NCBI GenBank assembly: GCA_958510875.1
Contig: OY294069.1
Span: 166,159,111 to 166,223,110 of the forward strand
DNA length: 64,000 nucleotides
Reading direction: 5' to 3'
From: Endomychus coccineus
Taxonomy: Eukaryota > Arthropoda > Insecta > Coleoptera > Endomychidae
This document shows, in pieces, positions 52,263 to 64,000 of the stretch (positions are counted from its first letter, which is position 1; every line of letters starts with the position of its first letter). Made by a program: the position numbers and the translations under genes. A model generated the notes under the pieces. That model made no database searches. It was given only the letters and a program-made list of their open reading frames with translations, and was not told the origin of the DNA.

Positions 52263-53599
52263 ATAGTTTACCAGTACACTAAGCATGTCAACCCCTAATA
52301 CATCACGAGAGACTATTATTGAGGGTAATACGATTGGGAAAATTGCACTATGCACTTGGCATTTTGCTGGTTGATAATTTTGGTCCCAATTCACAGCGAG
52401 TACAAATAGATAGTATAACGTAAAATATGAAGTATAACCAACAAATAATTCTTATCTACTCTTATTCAAATAAATGTCTAGTGTTTGACTAGCTAGATTT
52501 ATAATATTTGTAGTTTCCCTAATATATTGTGGAGAGTAAAACAATAAAGTAAGTATATGATGTAATAAAGGAAATTTTATCGTCTAGTCTACAGTCTCTT
52601 CCTTCGCTTTATGGTACTTATATATTATATGAATGATTAAATTTATTCACAAGAAATACAGTAACATTGTCATAAATTGAATAATAAAATAAAATTCACT
52701 TTAATTTTCAATGTCATGTTACTTCTACATTTTTATTATTCTTCATTATTTATTCCATGATTACAGAACATTATTAAAACTTCTTCTGATCATATTGCAC
52801 AATCCTTAATTGATCTTCACTATTTGTGCTCAAAGAATATATTTTCACTAGAAATACATGAAGAATTTTGGGCGTGACAACTTCAGCATTATAAAATTCA
52901 ATAAACGCCAAGTGAAAAGGTATTACTCAGGAATAGAGTAGCAGAAACATAAATACCTGTAAACGCAACTGAAAAAAGAGATCAGTTACCTAATAAAATA
53001 CAAAAATTACTCCATTAATTTTAAGCGCTACGACTCGATAACTGTCACAATATAGTTAAATTGATCTTAATAATATCATAAGAACTTTCAAAACACTACG
53101 GTACTTACAGCAAAATATTCAGGTTTTTCAATAATTCTTAATAGGTTTGCACTATATTTCATATTTATTAATACCAAACAAACGCAAGCAGTAAGAAAAG
53201 ATAGAGCGACACTACTTAAATTCTTGAATGTAACAGAAATTGAATCTAAGAAGTTATCAGGGCTCCCCTACCTGAATGCCAGCTGTCAATGCCTTGATTT
53301 TTAATATCCGTTTCTAGGAATTCTTTGAGACTAACACTCTACCTGGCGTCAGTATTCGAAATATGTGACCCTTCGGGTTTTACCGTAATTACACCTTCGC
53401 TATCTGATCAATTACAGGCACAATGAGGTAGCTGAAATTTATTTTAAACGTTATCACAATCTATGGTTTCGGCGTTTACGTGTAGTCTAAAATCATTTTA
53501 ACTTTCGGAAGTTGAAGGATTAAACTCGAATTTACAAATCTAAATTTAATTCTCGAGCTCCCGAAAATTTATATCACAAGTTTAACATGTACAGGCTGG
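52263..53599. other. no recognised content
   Basis: AT-rich sequence after the array, with no repeat or frame of note. Confidence 0.5.
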
Positions 53600-54824
53600 A
53601 CAAATTTCGATGTTTGTTTAGGGTAAGTCGGCAACTTTTAATGATTCTTGAACCAGGTATGAATTATATGTAAATTCTCGGGAAATAGGTCACACTAACA
53701 CATATGCTTATTATTTTCGTCTTATGTCTAAAACGGGATTTCTTAAAACTAATTGTATATCAGCACAAATCGTCCTTTTCGCTTTCCTTTTGTAATCAAA
53801 TTGATGGTTATAATCAAAACTCGGTAACTATAGGAGATACAAAAAATGGAATCCACATTCTTGATCTTTTTTTTTTGAGACAAAAAGACTGGCGGTAACA
53901 AAAAATTGCTATTGTTTTTTTTTTCGAGTTATAAGCAAAAGTTCGATTTTTCTGGCACATGTGAATTCGTGGTTGTTTGTAAAGTTAGGAGAAAATAACC
54001 TTTACATTCTTGATGCACTTTTTTCTGAATAATACAGTGATTAAAATAAGGTGCAATTTCGAATTATGGCGTAAAGTTGTATTTTTTCAAATGGGAATCA
54101 TAGATGGCTATGGTTTAGTTAAAACATATTTTTTTCTCTTTCTAACTATGTATCATATGTCGAATCGCTTTTGAGGTGTAAGTCTTTGATAGCCAAAATA
54201 ATATTTACTACTTTGCGTTTTTTTATATTTATTTCAAGTAGGTGGGTTTCATCTATGACATTATTAACATATTAACGATTTTCTTCACGACATAATAACA
54301 ATTAATTCATTTTATCGTAAAAGTGAAGATGTCTCACCAAATTTAAGAGAAATATCATGTTAGAAAGCTCTATTCAAAGTAATAACAATATTTGATATTG
54401 TATCAAAAATATATTTGAAAGAAGACACCCTAATAAAGATATTTTAAGAGCGACTCGACATATGATATATAGTTACAAGGATAAAAAAAATCTTTTCAAC
54501 TAAACCATAGCCAACTATACTTCCCATTTGAAAAAATACAACTTTTGGCCATAATTCTAAATTGCACCATATTTTTCAAATTTTCTCGATGCCACTGGAT
54601 TATAGAGAAAAAAGCCTACAGAACTTCTCATAACTTTACAAACAATCACGATATTCACATGTGTCTAAAAGTCGAAAAACCGAACTTAGGTTAGTAACTC
54701 GAAAACAAAAGACCCTAGAAAATGTTCGTGAATTTTTCTGAAAAAACAAGAACGAGAATGTGACTTCTATTTTTTTGAATCCCCTATAGTTACCGATTTA
54801 CCCTATACAAACATCGAAATTTGC
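53600..54824. repeat. large fold-back element with interrupted left arm
   Basis: Left arm 53600-53636 plus 53813-54180 is the inverse of 54455-54824 (caaatttcgatgtttgt / acaaacatcgaaatttg; ctatggtttagtt / aactaaaccatag; cacatgtgaat / attcacatgtg). A 176-bp insertion (53637-53812) splits the left arm only. The loop is ~275 bp. No transposase. Confidence 0.85.
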
Positions 54825-55610
54825 CCCCCTCTCTACTGCATTTGTCAAATATTGATATTGAATTGATTTTTTCTTTACTTTGTAATATTCCATTTTCAAA
54901 CAAATGAAAATATAATTGTTCATTTTTGTGAAATTGACTTGTTCAAATTAGAAATTGAAATCAATACTAAAGGAAAATCTATTTATGTACTTTATATGTT
55001 TAAATATGGATATTGCTTAGGAATATAAATGATATAGATATTTATGTTAATTGGGAAACAACTGATTCATTATTATTTAAACTGAAACATATACCTATAT
55101 TTTAGGAGTCTTCGAATCGAAAAATAATTGAAATATGCATATTTAGTGCATGATGAACCATAACATTATTATACAAACAGCTATTCAAATTAATAATTCT
55201 TGAATTTATTAATTAATGTCCCTCGAACGTTATCAAATCCCTGCCAACAATGGTTATGAAAATTATTCATATTTGATGAGCAATATCACCAATGTTGGAG
55301 ATAATAATGATAATAAGTTATTTGATTCAATGTTATCTTTGATTATGAAATATGTTTAAAAGGTATTCATGACGGTTTACACTTTACATAAAGTTCGCTA
55401 TACATGATTCAAGGTGTAGAACTCAATTCAGCATTTCTGGTGAAAATTTCAAGCTGAAAACTAAGGTCATGGGCAGTTGTAAAAAGAACACTTGAAGGAG
55501 ATATCATCAATTATCTTGAATCCGGTATTACTTGATACAGAGGAGGTGCCTCAAAGTACAGATCCGGTCCGGTACGTATCCTCTTCAACACATTATCTGA
55601 AATTTGAGTT
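54825..55610. other. no recognised content
   Basis: AT-rich. Confidence 0.5.
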
Positions 55611-56160
55611 ACGAGGGCAAAGTGAAAAGTCCCTGAAAAACAAGAAATGATTTATTTGGTCAAAACTTATTTTATTTCTCAACATAAACTCTTTGTAGCC
55701 CAATACACTCTGTCCGACGTTTTTCAAATTTTTCGATCCCTTCCAGATAATACTCGGGAATCCTTCAGAATAGGCATTTCTTTCAGTGATGACCTCACCG
55801 TTTGGGCCAAACCTCTTTCCGCCGAGCCATTTCTGCAAGTTTGGAAATAGATAAAAATCGCAAGGAGCCAAATCTAGAAAATATGGTGGCTGACGAACCA
55901 ATTCGTAGCGCAATTCATGCAATTTTGCCATAGCGACTGCGGACCTGTGCGCCCGTGAGTTGTCCTGGTGGAAGAGCATTTTTTTCTTTGCCAAATGCGG
56001 CCGCTTTCGCTTCAAATCGGCGTCGAATCGATCACACAGCGCTACATAATGTACGCCGGTGATCGTTTTGCCCTAGATAATCGATGTGGCCGATACTGTG
56101 TGCATCCCAAAAAACTGTCGCCATGATATTGATGGCCGATAAACCCACTTTGGCACACTA
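55611..56160 (-). mobile_element. mariner transposase 3' half
   Basis: Reverse strand reads MATVFWDAHSIGHIDYLG near 56110, then after a short gap KKKMLFHQDNSRAHRSA, QPPYFLDLAPCDFYLFPNLQ and a C-terminal helix ending near 55620. HQDN and PCDF hold the second and third Asp (34 apart, DD34D). The end motif acgagggcaaagtgaaaagtc is at 55612. The N-terminus is missing and there is a frameshift near 56075. Confidence 0.9.
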
Positions 56161-57064
56161 CTCGATGGAAAAAGTCGAGATGATGAAAACTCCGCTGTTT
56201 TGTCAATTAATGCTACGAAGAAATATGACCGAAAAGAGATAAAACAATGAATTCCGGATCGGGAAACAGTTATCAAAAAGAATATTGTTTGAAAGCATTG
56301 GGAAGTCATTTCAAATGTTTAACAAAGCTATATACAGATTCATATCTGCAAATTCTATTTTCAGTCGCATCAAATAAATAACAAATACGAAAGTAGTTCA
56401 ACAGTTGATTAAGTTTGTATTATGGGAATGAATCAATAGTAGGCACTATTAATGTGCAGCTGGCTCATTGTTTTATCGCCAAACAAATAATCAACGTACA
56501 AATATGGCGATCACAACATCTGATACACATGGGAAACAGTCTAGAATGCAGAGGAAGTTGGCAGGTTTTCCGCTCGTTACGAGAAAAAACCATCAAACTA
56601 TCCAGCAGTATGACCAATCTTGGTTTATTTGCAATTTCACACGACTCATTTCCATCTGTATTAGGTAAAGTGTTCCTCGGGTAATTTGAACACGTTTACA
56701 AGCAGAGTCAACTCATTTGCAGTCGGTATTCAAACTTTTTAGTTCTACAACTTCCGGTCTTCAGAATTTCCCAGCCTATTATTTGATACACCATGGGATA
56801 AGCCAACATTTTCAGTTTACGTCGCGATTGTTGGTGCTGATAAAATCGTTATTTATATGCTATATTTTCTTAGTTCTTCTTTCAGCAAATTATGGAAACA
56901 ATTGATCAAAGTTGCCCCTACAATTAAAATCACGTCCACGATTCATTTGACAATAATGAACAAATCACCCGAAATTTGAACCAATGTCAAATGAACCATT
57001 TAAATCAACTATTCAAAACAATTGCCAAGGAACCTTTGTCATACTAGCAATAACTTTGATTATT
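56161..57064. other. no recognised content
   Basis: Non-coding. Short frames on both strands without family motifs. Confidence 0.4.
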
Positions 57065-57236
57065 ACGAGGGCAAAATGAAAAATGAAACAAGAAATGATT
57101 TATTAAAAAATAGGCGTTTGTTTCAGCGATGACCTCATCGTTGGAGCAGAATCTCTATCCGCCGAGCCATTTTTCCAAGTTTGGAAATATATAAAAATCG
57201 CAGGGGGCCAAATCTGGAAAATATGGTGGCTGACAC
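57065..57236 (-). mobile_element. mariner 3' terminal fragment
   Basis: acgagggcaaaatgaaaa at 57065, then sequence matching 55640-55900 with a deletion, including the stretch corresponding to the PPYFxxLAPCDFYLF region. Second copy of the same mariner family. Confidence 0.8.
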
Positions 57237-58182
57237 ATTTTTACAAAATTCCATATTAACATAATGTCCGAAAATGCTTCAATAAAAAACTAGAACGCTT
57301 TAAAGATGGGGGCTAAAATATGGTTTTGGCATTATATCTCAGGAACCACAATATTCCAATCTTTCAATTTTGATAATTTAACCATTATCGATGCAAGAAT
57401 TTTTTATACGGCACCAGTCGATGAAATATCTTACCATGGGCAGTACTACAGGGCACCTGCAATATATTTTCTACTTTACTTTTAATCGCATCTTTCTGTT
57501 TATTTTAACAATATTTACTATGCATGCTCCGGCCGACATCGGCCTACTAACCGTCCCAGTGACAGTTCTGGCGACCTGGCGGTCTATACCACTGGACATG
57601 CATATCAGTGTATTGACAGTTGCGCGCTTTTTCTAATTTTCAGTGGCTCATCCTAGCCAAACGACATAACTTTTTTTTAATTGTTAAGAGTTTTTGGCAT
57701 ACAGTCTAGTCTCATTCGAACGATACCTCAACCACCACTCGACTCCCTGTATTTTCTCTATCGAACTAGTCACTAACTAACGCTATTAATATATTAGTTT
57801 TTCGGGTTAATTTTGCTCCTAAAAGGTATTCTTGGTCATTTTTGAGAAAAACCGATTTAAAAATGGTCGTGCATTCTCTTATTATTTAATTTAATTCAAT
57901 TTGATATAATAAAATAAAACCCTTTCTGAAAAATAATAGATACTTGAGTAAGTTAATTTCTGCTTTTTTCTGTCAATTAATTTGCATATAAGTTGAGGTT
58001 GAAAATCATTGTTAATGGCTATAACCTTGATTGTATTCAATTATCCATTCAGGTTTTCAGAAGAAAGGAATTGTAAAATTGTGACTACGGATGCGTGAGG
58101 GTAAGGTCTAGGAAATTTATTTTGCTTCCTAGAGTGAACTTAATATTAGGATAGATATTATTAATGAAGGATAAAAAACCAT
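57237..58182. other. no gene recognised
   Basis: Non-coding; contains a short palindrome ggccgacatcggcc at ~57532. Confidence 0.4.
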
Positions 58183-58500
58183 TCAATTGTCGTGATCATC
58201 ATTTACATATCTAAACCAGCAATGAATATGTGTTTTAGTTAGAGTGGAACTTATTATAGTTTCTTCAATATAAGACATGAAAATATCTGCCAAAAGAGGG
58301 CAGGGGGATCCCATAGCGAATCCATTATTTTGTGTGAATTTGTTTCTATAATGTATGTGATAAAAAACAAAGTAAAAGTGTTTCATTTTTTCGTTGAGAC
58401 TTGGCCGAGAAGGCGGAATTTTTTCGAAAATATATAAATTACAGGATACAGGAGGGGGGAACATAACCGCACAAAAATTCAGCTGCAGGTATTTGTACAT
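58183..58500 (-). mobile_element. Penelope-like RT fragment
   Basis: It reads NKFTQNNGFAMGSPCPLLAD, IFMSYIEETI and CWFRYVNDDHDN: the GxAMGSPxSPxLADIFM block and a damaged YVDD (YVND). The lineage differs from 38303-39045 (Tyr-Ile-Glu after IFM). Both ends are truncated. Confidence 0.85.
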
Positions 58501-58767
58501 TGAAAATAAAATGCCTTAGCTAACAGATTAAGTGGCAAAAATAAATAAAAACTTGAAAAATATCTCTAAAAAAGGTGAAAACCCCGTTTTTTGTAGAAAA
58601 AAGTGTTCTCACCCACTTTCGGATGTAGACAAACTAGGATTAAAAACAATTTCCCATGGGTCGTTATTTCCCAACCGTTCCGTAAATTGACACCACTAAA
58701 CGTGTCAAACAACAATTATAAAAAAGTTATAAAAATTATAACTTATTAGTTATTGAATGTATCTTAC

Positions 58768-58959
58768 CGATGTTGAAACGGTGTCGTCCGGAATACTCGA
58801 GGCTCGTGTTATTGATATTCTGGTCGTCGATCGTCCTGGAACATTTCGCTGGAGCTTTTCAACGTTGTAAGTGTGCCTCCAGCCGAACAGTTGAACAAGT
58901 TTTTCTGCAACCTCGTTACACTTCGGCGTTGCACTAATTGTCTGACAGGTGTCGAACAT
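58768..58959 (-). CDS. candidate ATG exon, possible alternative first exon of par-3
   Basis: A 64-codon open segment starts at an ATG (58959) and ends at a good donor TCG|GTAAGA in phase 0. It reads MFDTCQTISATPKCNEVAEK, LVQLFGWRHTYNVEKLQRN and later SIPDDTVSTS. GC content (about half) is well above its surroundings. Its strand and phase are exactly those needed to splice to the CR1 exon at 29817. I do not recognise the peptide, and it is not the usual Par-3 start. It could equally be the first exon of another gene or a retained transposon piece. Confidence 0.4.
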
Positions 58960-58971
58960 TTCACGTCAGAG

Positions 58972-59392
58972 AAACTGGCTGTATTAAACCTTTGGTCTTT
59001 ATGTGCAAGCTACATTCAGACGTCATACACTGTTATTATGGTATAGTTTTTTCACGAGCATAATTTCCGATGATTACTGTCACATTCTACAAAAACACGT
59101 TCTATTTCATTTCGATATACAAGATATTGCAAGAAAATATAATATTAATTCAAGTAGTCATAGCAGCAAGGTAGTTTTTATGTGCCCCAAAGTATGTATC
59201 AAAAACGAAAGTGGGAAATCAAACTGGTTATTTTTCATAATACAAAAAAAATTATAGTAGTGATGTTTAATTCATATTTACTGCTCGATTCAGAACATGG
59301 ATTAATTAAAAATTGTATGTTTGAAGTGATATTATTCCTTCTTTTAGCTTATTCACCCTTAAATTATATATAAATCTTTCAATTCCTTTCAG
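58972..59392. other. no recognised content
   Basis: AT-rich. It ends in a strong polypyrimidine tract (aatctttcaattcctttcag) before the next entry. Confidence 0.4.
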
Positions 59393-59522
59393 ACCAAAAT
59401 CCCAAACTTGTCCTCTTCATTAGATATCCGAGCACTAGAAGTTCTTCTTTTAACTTATGGAAGCCATACATTAGTAGATCATTTCAAAGATCTTATAGTA
59501 GCAACATTTCCAATACACCAAG
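59393..59522 (+). CDS. unassigned exon-like segment
   Basis: It follows a good branch/polypyrimidine tract and acceptor cctttcag. It reads TKIPNLSSSLDIRALEVLLL and TYGSHTLVDHFKDLIVATFP, then IHQ, to a possible weak donor AAG|GTTGTA. The composition is protein-like (amphipathic helices) and free of stops over 43 codons in AT-rich DNA. I do not recognise a family, and no neighbouring exon was found. Confidence 0.4.
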
Positions 59523-60009
59523 GTTGTAACTTCCACTTTTTTCCTTTCATTCTTATCACCTTGCCTTGGGGTGGTGGTGATTGATTATAAAAATAAGTTG
59601 GGTTTTGTCACTGCATGGACAACTGTTCCATAATGATGTATCTCCAGTAGAAATTTGGTTCAAAATACCATATTTCTTGTTTCAACAAACGAAGGAATTC
59701 ACGTTAACACACTCTGTCTTTTCTAGATGCCAATGGGATATGGGATATATTCAAGATTGATGTGACTTGATTATAGAGCAGACCGTCAGTTTCATCCATA
59801 CTAAGTTATTTTTTTCATAAGTGAATCACTTGTTGTGCGATATCTCAGTATCTAATGACCAAATTATCCTAAAACAGTCATTGTGAGTCGCATAATACCA
59901 TAAGTATATGTTCTTAATGTCCTTTCTATCCTCCTACTATTTAACAACAATCTGATGCTCCCGTGTATTACTTTCACGGAATATTGTCATTGTGAGTAGC
60001 TTAATTTTT

Positions 60010-60920
60010 TTTTCTATACTTTGACTATACAAAAGGAAATCTTATAGTGTTCGGAGGACATCGTGTGCGTTGAGAGGGGAGATAGGAATTCGAATTTTTG
60101 GAGGAAAGATCTCACTAGGCAGAGTTTCAGAGCTTCGCCGTTCTATAGAAAAATGAAGTCTGGTGGGGTGAAGTTCGACACATATCGAGCTTGAGAGTGA
60201 AGGGGTGATTACCTTGAGCTCGTCTAATCAGCCTTCTTCAATTTCTGATGAAGGGGTGACTTTTTAGAGCCCATCCAGTCCGCCTATCTGGAATATCTCA
60301 TGGTGGAACAACAGACAAGATTTCTGATGAACACCGACCATGGAAATATCTATAGAAATGGGAGAGAACGCCCACTTTTCTACGATATTAATAAATTCAT
60401 AAGTGTGCCATCATCAATCAGAAGAATATCTCTCTTCCATGAGCTTCAGCGTATATTTGGGAGCCGTACTCCAAACATGTGAACAGTACTGCAAGAAGAT
60501 CGAATCTGTGCTTTGTAGATTATGAGGAGCTGCTGCGATGTAAAGTAGTAGCTCCTGGCACGGAATAGAAGCGGTTTTCGCAATGGAGCTCCAATGATCA
60601 TCCCATGAGAGGGTGCTGTTGGTGGTGATCCCGAGCGTGTATATGGAAGACTTCATAGGAACAGTTGAACATGACATCATCGTATTAGAGATTGTGGGAT
60701 CCGCCTTCCTGGAGAAGACGAAAGCTTGAGTTTTGGTTGCATTAAACTCCTACTAGATCATCAGATCACCATTTCAAAATCGTTGCCAGATCACAATTAC
60801 TTGCGTCCACCTGTCCCTGGCTTCATTGGATGGTATAGGGGCCCTAGATGAGAAAGCGGTATGAAGTGTACCATCATCTGCAAAGCTGTAAATGGGACAG
60901 CTGGTGACTTCCAACAGAAT
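60010..60920 (-). mobile_element. CR1/jockey-like LINE RT remnant
   Basis: From 60920 leftwards the minus strand reads CPIYSFADDGTLHTAFSS (catalytic F-A-D-D), EFNATKTQAFVFSRKADP, YTLGITTNSTLSWDDHWSS, LQSTDSIFLQYCSHVWSTAP, then the decayed C-terminal region (NGEALKLC) to ~60100. Several frameshifts and stops. Confidence 0.85.
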
Positions 60921-61860
60921 ATGTACTAATGTCCTCTAAATCCTCCTAAGCCCTCTAATTACTATTTTACAACAATCTGATGCTCCGGTCTATAATTGCT
61001 TTTACGAAACTTTGTCAAAACAGCAATGGACTGAAGATTTTATATATTGTAGGTACTTTGGTGATGGCATGATGCTCAAAACCAAATTGATTGATATGTG
61101 ATATATTCCAATTAAATGAATCTGGTTCTGAGCTTTATTGCAATTACTAAATTAAGTCTTTTCAACCCCCACATTGAGCGTTCAAAATTACACGTTTGTA
61201 TCCGTACGGGTACTCACGCATCCATCTCTGTTGCAAGGCGATTACATTTGAAAGTAAGAAACACAGCTTGAATCTCGCCGCTATTAATTTTTTTTGCAGA
61301 TGAAAACTTATCAGTTTGACTTACAGCACTATCGCCAAGAGCATTGTACCTCACAAAAAAAACTAGACATGAACATAACGAGTTCATGTTACCACGAAAC
61401 TTGCAATTACATTATTTTCTCATTTCATTTTACTGATAACTGGCATGGATCCGTTATGTTTAACGTGCTTGTTTTTATCAGGCTACATATGTAAATCCCT
61501 CGGGTGACTATCTATTCTATTCTACTGAGTGTAGTTAGTTTCTTTTGGGATATAAAAAGGTCCAATAACTATCCACCTTTCCACTATAAGTAGCTATTCG
61601 TGTTCTGGCTTTTTTGGTAGAAGAGGTCATTTCAATGAAGAGACCAATGGACTCTTGTAGAGTACGTGGCGTCAGACGAAATAATGTCTTTTAATTGTTT
61701 GGTACTGTATTCGCCATGATAATAATGTTCAATAAATTCGTTTTTACCTCTAATAAGCTGAATGAAATTTTGAATGATAGCCTTTGTAACCAAATGAATT
61801 CACAATCAATGCTGAATGGAAAGTACATCAGTATTGAAATCACTTCAAAATAATAATTTA
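60921..61860. other. no recognised content
   Basis: AT-rich with no frame of note. Confidence 0.4.
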
Positions 61861-62450
61861 TGTTAGCTTAACATCTCCTGGAGTAGATCCCGAACCCAAT
61901 TTTCCATGTCTGTTTTCACAAATCCCCTCGAATTTCACGAATTGTGGTTCTCAAGTTCTCATGAAGCAGGGAAAAAAGTCCAATTAACAGATCCATTTCT
62001 TGAAATGGTTCTGTAAATCGATTATTTCCGTTGCTGAATCACATTTAACACCCATCCTGTTGGAACCAGTTGTTCATCAGATCCTTTCCCTTCAATCGTG
62101 GCACTCCTTTGACCGTAGTAAATGAGTTGCCTTGTTCGCTCTTGAAGAAATGCGGACCATTTACTCCACCGACATGAAATTCACACCAAATAGTCATTCA
62201 ATTAGGATGTATTTGTCGTTCCAAAATCACTTGTCGATGAGTCTCTGCTCAAATTATGCAATTTTGCTTCCCAACAAATCCATCGAGCCAAAAATGAGTT
62301 TCATGGCTGAATGTGGACTATAAGTCCTTCAATCATCGATCTATCTGGACGATTATGACGACCAGCAATTGGTCCAAGTGTACCTTCGTGAAGTTGTTGC
62401 AAAATGAGAATATTCGTAGTAAATAATTTGCAATCGTTTTTTGACTGGGT
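61861..62450 (-). mobile_element. IS630-type transposase remnant, heavily decayed
   Basis: Reverse-strand fragments across frames: SAMKLIFGSMDLLGSKIA (first-Asp region), then WFQQDGC near 62075 (second Asp), FQEMDLLIGLF and a tail ending ~61870. Order and spacing match the DDE domain of the IS630/DUF4817 family. Confidence 0.6.
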
Positions 62451-62479
62451 GTTTCTCCATGATTTTATTCCAAAAAACT

Positions 62480-63370
62480 ATTCAATGCCAAACGGTATCC
62501 CTAGATACCCCTACCCGCGATCCAACGATCGGAATCTCATGGACCAACGGGTTCCATGCCCTCAGAGAGCTATCGGATAGACAGTGGTTATCGGTTTGGT
62601 GTAGTGCCCGCGGTGTGAGAGAGGCAAAACTTTAAATTATTCGGAAACCCTACTCTCTATGATCAAACTGGCGAGAGGACTTCTTACAGACCGCTGTCAT
62701 CTAAATAGACGACTATACTTAATGGGCTATGATTAACCACGTTATAGTGTCTAGAGACCTCGAATTCGGCCCAGCAGATACACACTAACCATAATAATAT
62801 CAATTTTTGGAGGGCTTATACATACAAAATTATAAGAACATCCTATTGATACCTTAGAGAACAATATTCAACGATTAGCCCAATGAAAAAATCTCGATTT
62901 TGTTGTTTATGAGGAGAAATTCGATTCTAGCATCAGTTTTAACATTAAATGAAGATTAACTACGTTACAGTGTCTACAGACACAGAATTCAGCTCATCAG
63001 ATACACACTAACCATAATAAAACAATTTTTTGAAGGGCTTATAGATACAAAATTACAAGAACATCCGTTTGGTACCTTACAGAACAAGATTCAACGATTA
63101 CCTCGATTTTTCAAGATCTTTCGATTCTTCGTTGATCGTTGATGACACAGGTAGATGCAGAAAGGCGGACGAAACTGCCTCTCATATGCTACTAGAATGT
63201 CCAACAAAGGCTTATCTTACGCTACATCACTTCGGAAGCGCATACATGCGACCTGAAACCATAATAGACATCACTCCAAGCAGTCTTATGCCTGATGGAT
63301 GGGTTTTGTTTCAAGAGGCGCACAATGGACCCAATCAAGTGGTCTAAGTGCTCAGGACTTGACCGCCCTC
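62480..63370 (+). mobile_element. LINE 3' fragment with internal ~150-bp duplication
   Basis: 62660-62735 reads LLTDRCHLNRRLYLMG, and 63130-63280 reads DDTGRCRKADETASHMLLEC and LTLHHFGSAYMRPE, the RNase H end and Cys/His tail of the LINE family seen at 24970 and 43462. Between them 62735-62890 and 62955-63110 are diverged direct copies (agatacacactaaccataat, ggagggcttata-type). Confidence 0.75.
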
Positions 63371-64000
63371 GCTTTGTTTGCTTGATTCAAAAAGCTAATA
63401 TATAGACCAAGAAAATATTTCAGTTTAGAGGGAATGACACTAAGCTGAAGCGACATACTGAGTTACATCAATTACTAATTCAAAACTCATTCTCTTCAAT
63501 TATATTTCTTTACGATGGTAACTTTATTATACGGTTATTGGTAAGGTGCAACAAAACATTTAATTACATTTTCTTCTGTATATTGTCAGACATTTACTAG
63601 TAAAAGTTATAGTGAAGGAACAACAATTGCATCTCTACTTTCTCTAATATGTTAAGTGCATGTAAATTATGATAAACCATTTTCTACAGTGTCCCATATT
63701 GTAGTAAAGAATTATCTATTGGAACATGCACATGATGGAGAAACTGAAATGTGGCGCGGTTATTACTGACCGTTTGATACTTCGATAGGTTATTATAAAA
63801 TTACCGTTGGAAAGTAAAGGCATGCGATTTTTGAAATATTTGCACATAACATATTCATGACCTCGGCAGTCGGAACGATATTGAAGCCTTCGCTATATCT
63901 TTATATATTACTGCGATCGTGCATATCGAAGAAAACTGTTATTTGAGGATATCAATTTATTTATTTCCCATACCTACGAATAGGAAATTATTTGAATTGT
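63371..64000. other. no recognised content
   Basis: AT-rich to the window edge. Confidence 0.4.

Noticed and set aside
53704..53898. 64-codon frame
   Set aside because: Falls across the 176-bp insertion and the fold-back arm; no motif.
57532..57545. ggccgacatcggcc palindrome as a regulatory site
   Set aside because: An isolated 14-bp palindrome with no supporting context.
61294..61494. 66-codon plus frame
   Set aside because: No family motif and AT-rich codons; length is within chance for this composition.

Overview
This window is AT-rich nuclear DNA of an animal, almost certainly an insect. The evidence is spliced genes with GT-AG introns, no operons, and a dense load of insect-type transposons: mariner, IS630-like transposases with a DUF4817-type N-terminus, Helentron, Penelope-like elements, jockey/I-type LINEs, a MULE, a hAT and a Gypsy fragment. 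I cannot name the order or species from sequence alone.

The backbone of the first 30 kb is one conserved gene on the minus strand: par-3/bazooka, the PDZ scaffold of the Par-3/Par-6/aPKC polarity complex. I could place 20 coding exons between 916 and 29817, with a possible further one at 1-25. They encode, in order, the second half of the CR1 oligomerisation domain, a Par-1/14-3-3-type site, PDZ1, PDZ2, PDZ3, the CR3 aPKC-binding motif, a KKSSSLESLQ motif, the basic lipid-binding helix and a Gln-rich tail. Splice phases agree across every junction, so the gene looks intact. The canonical N-terminal exon and the C-terminal end are not seen. An ATG exon at 58768-58959 (minus) is phase-compatible with the first exon and could be an alternative 5' exon across a 29 kb intron.

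The introns are filled with old elements. They hold long fold-back elements (1449-1865, 4556-5873, 6235-6841), deletion derivatives of DUF4817-type transposons (1978-2821, 27959-28910, 30205-32556), a LINE (23880-25390) next to a ~325-bp higher-order satellite (25790-26880), a GC-rich island of ~300-bp monomers (20100-21080) and a hAT interrupted by an IS630-type transposon (15630-17700).

From 30 kb to 64 kb I see mainly transposons. There are Penelope-like fragments in opposite orientations (37880-39045), a MULE (39042-39716), a Helentron helicase/endonuclease end (41117-42035) and a Penelope GIY-YIG end (43930-44870).

The most striking object is a 7.3-kb tandem array (44925-52262) of a 72-bp unit, with 144-bp dimers in its first 2 kb and 638/566/361/213-bp higher-order units after that. 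Its two outer edges match the two halves of one small dispersed repeat whose single-copy form lies at 29128-29317. The array therefore looks like an internal expansion of a short Penelope-associated terminal sequence. The last 12 kb holds another large fold-back (53600-54824), mariner, Penelope and LINE remnants, and one unassigned exon-like segment on the plus strand (59393-59522).
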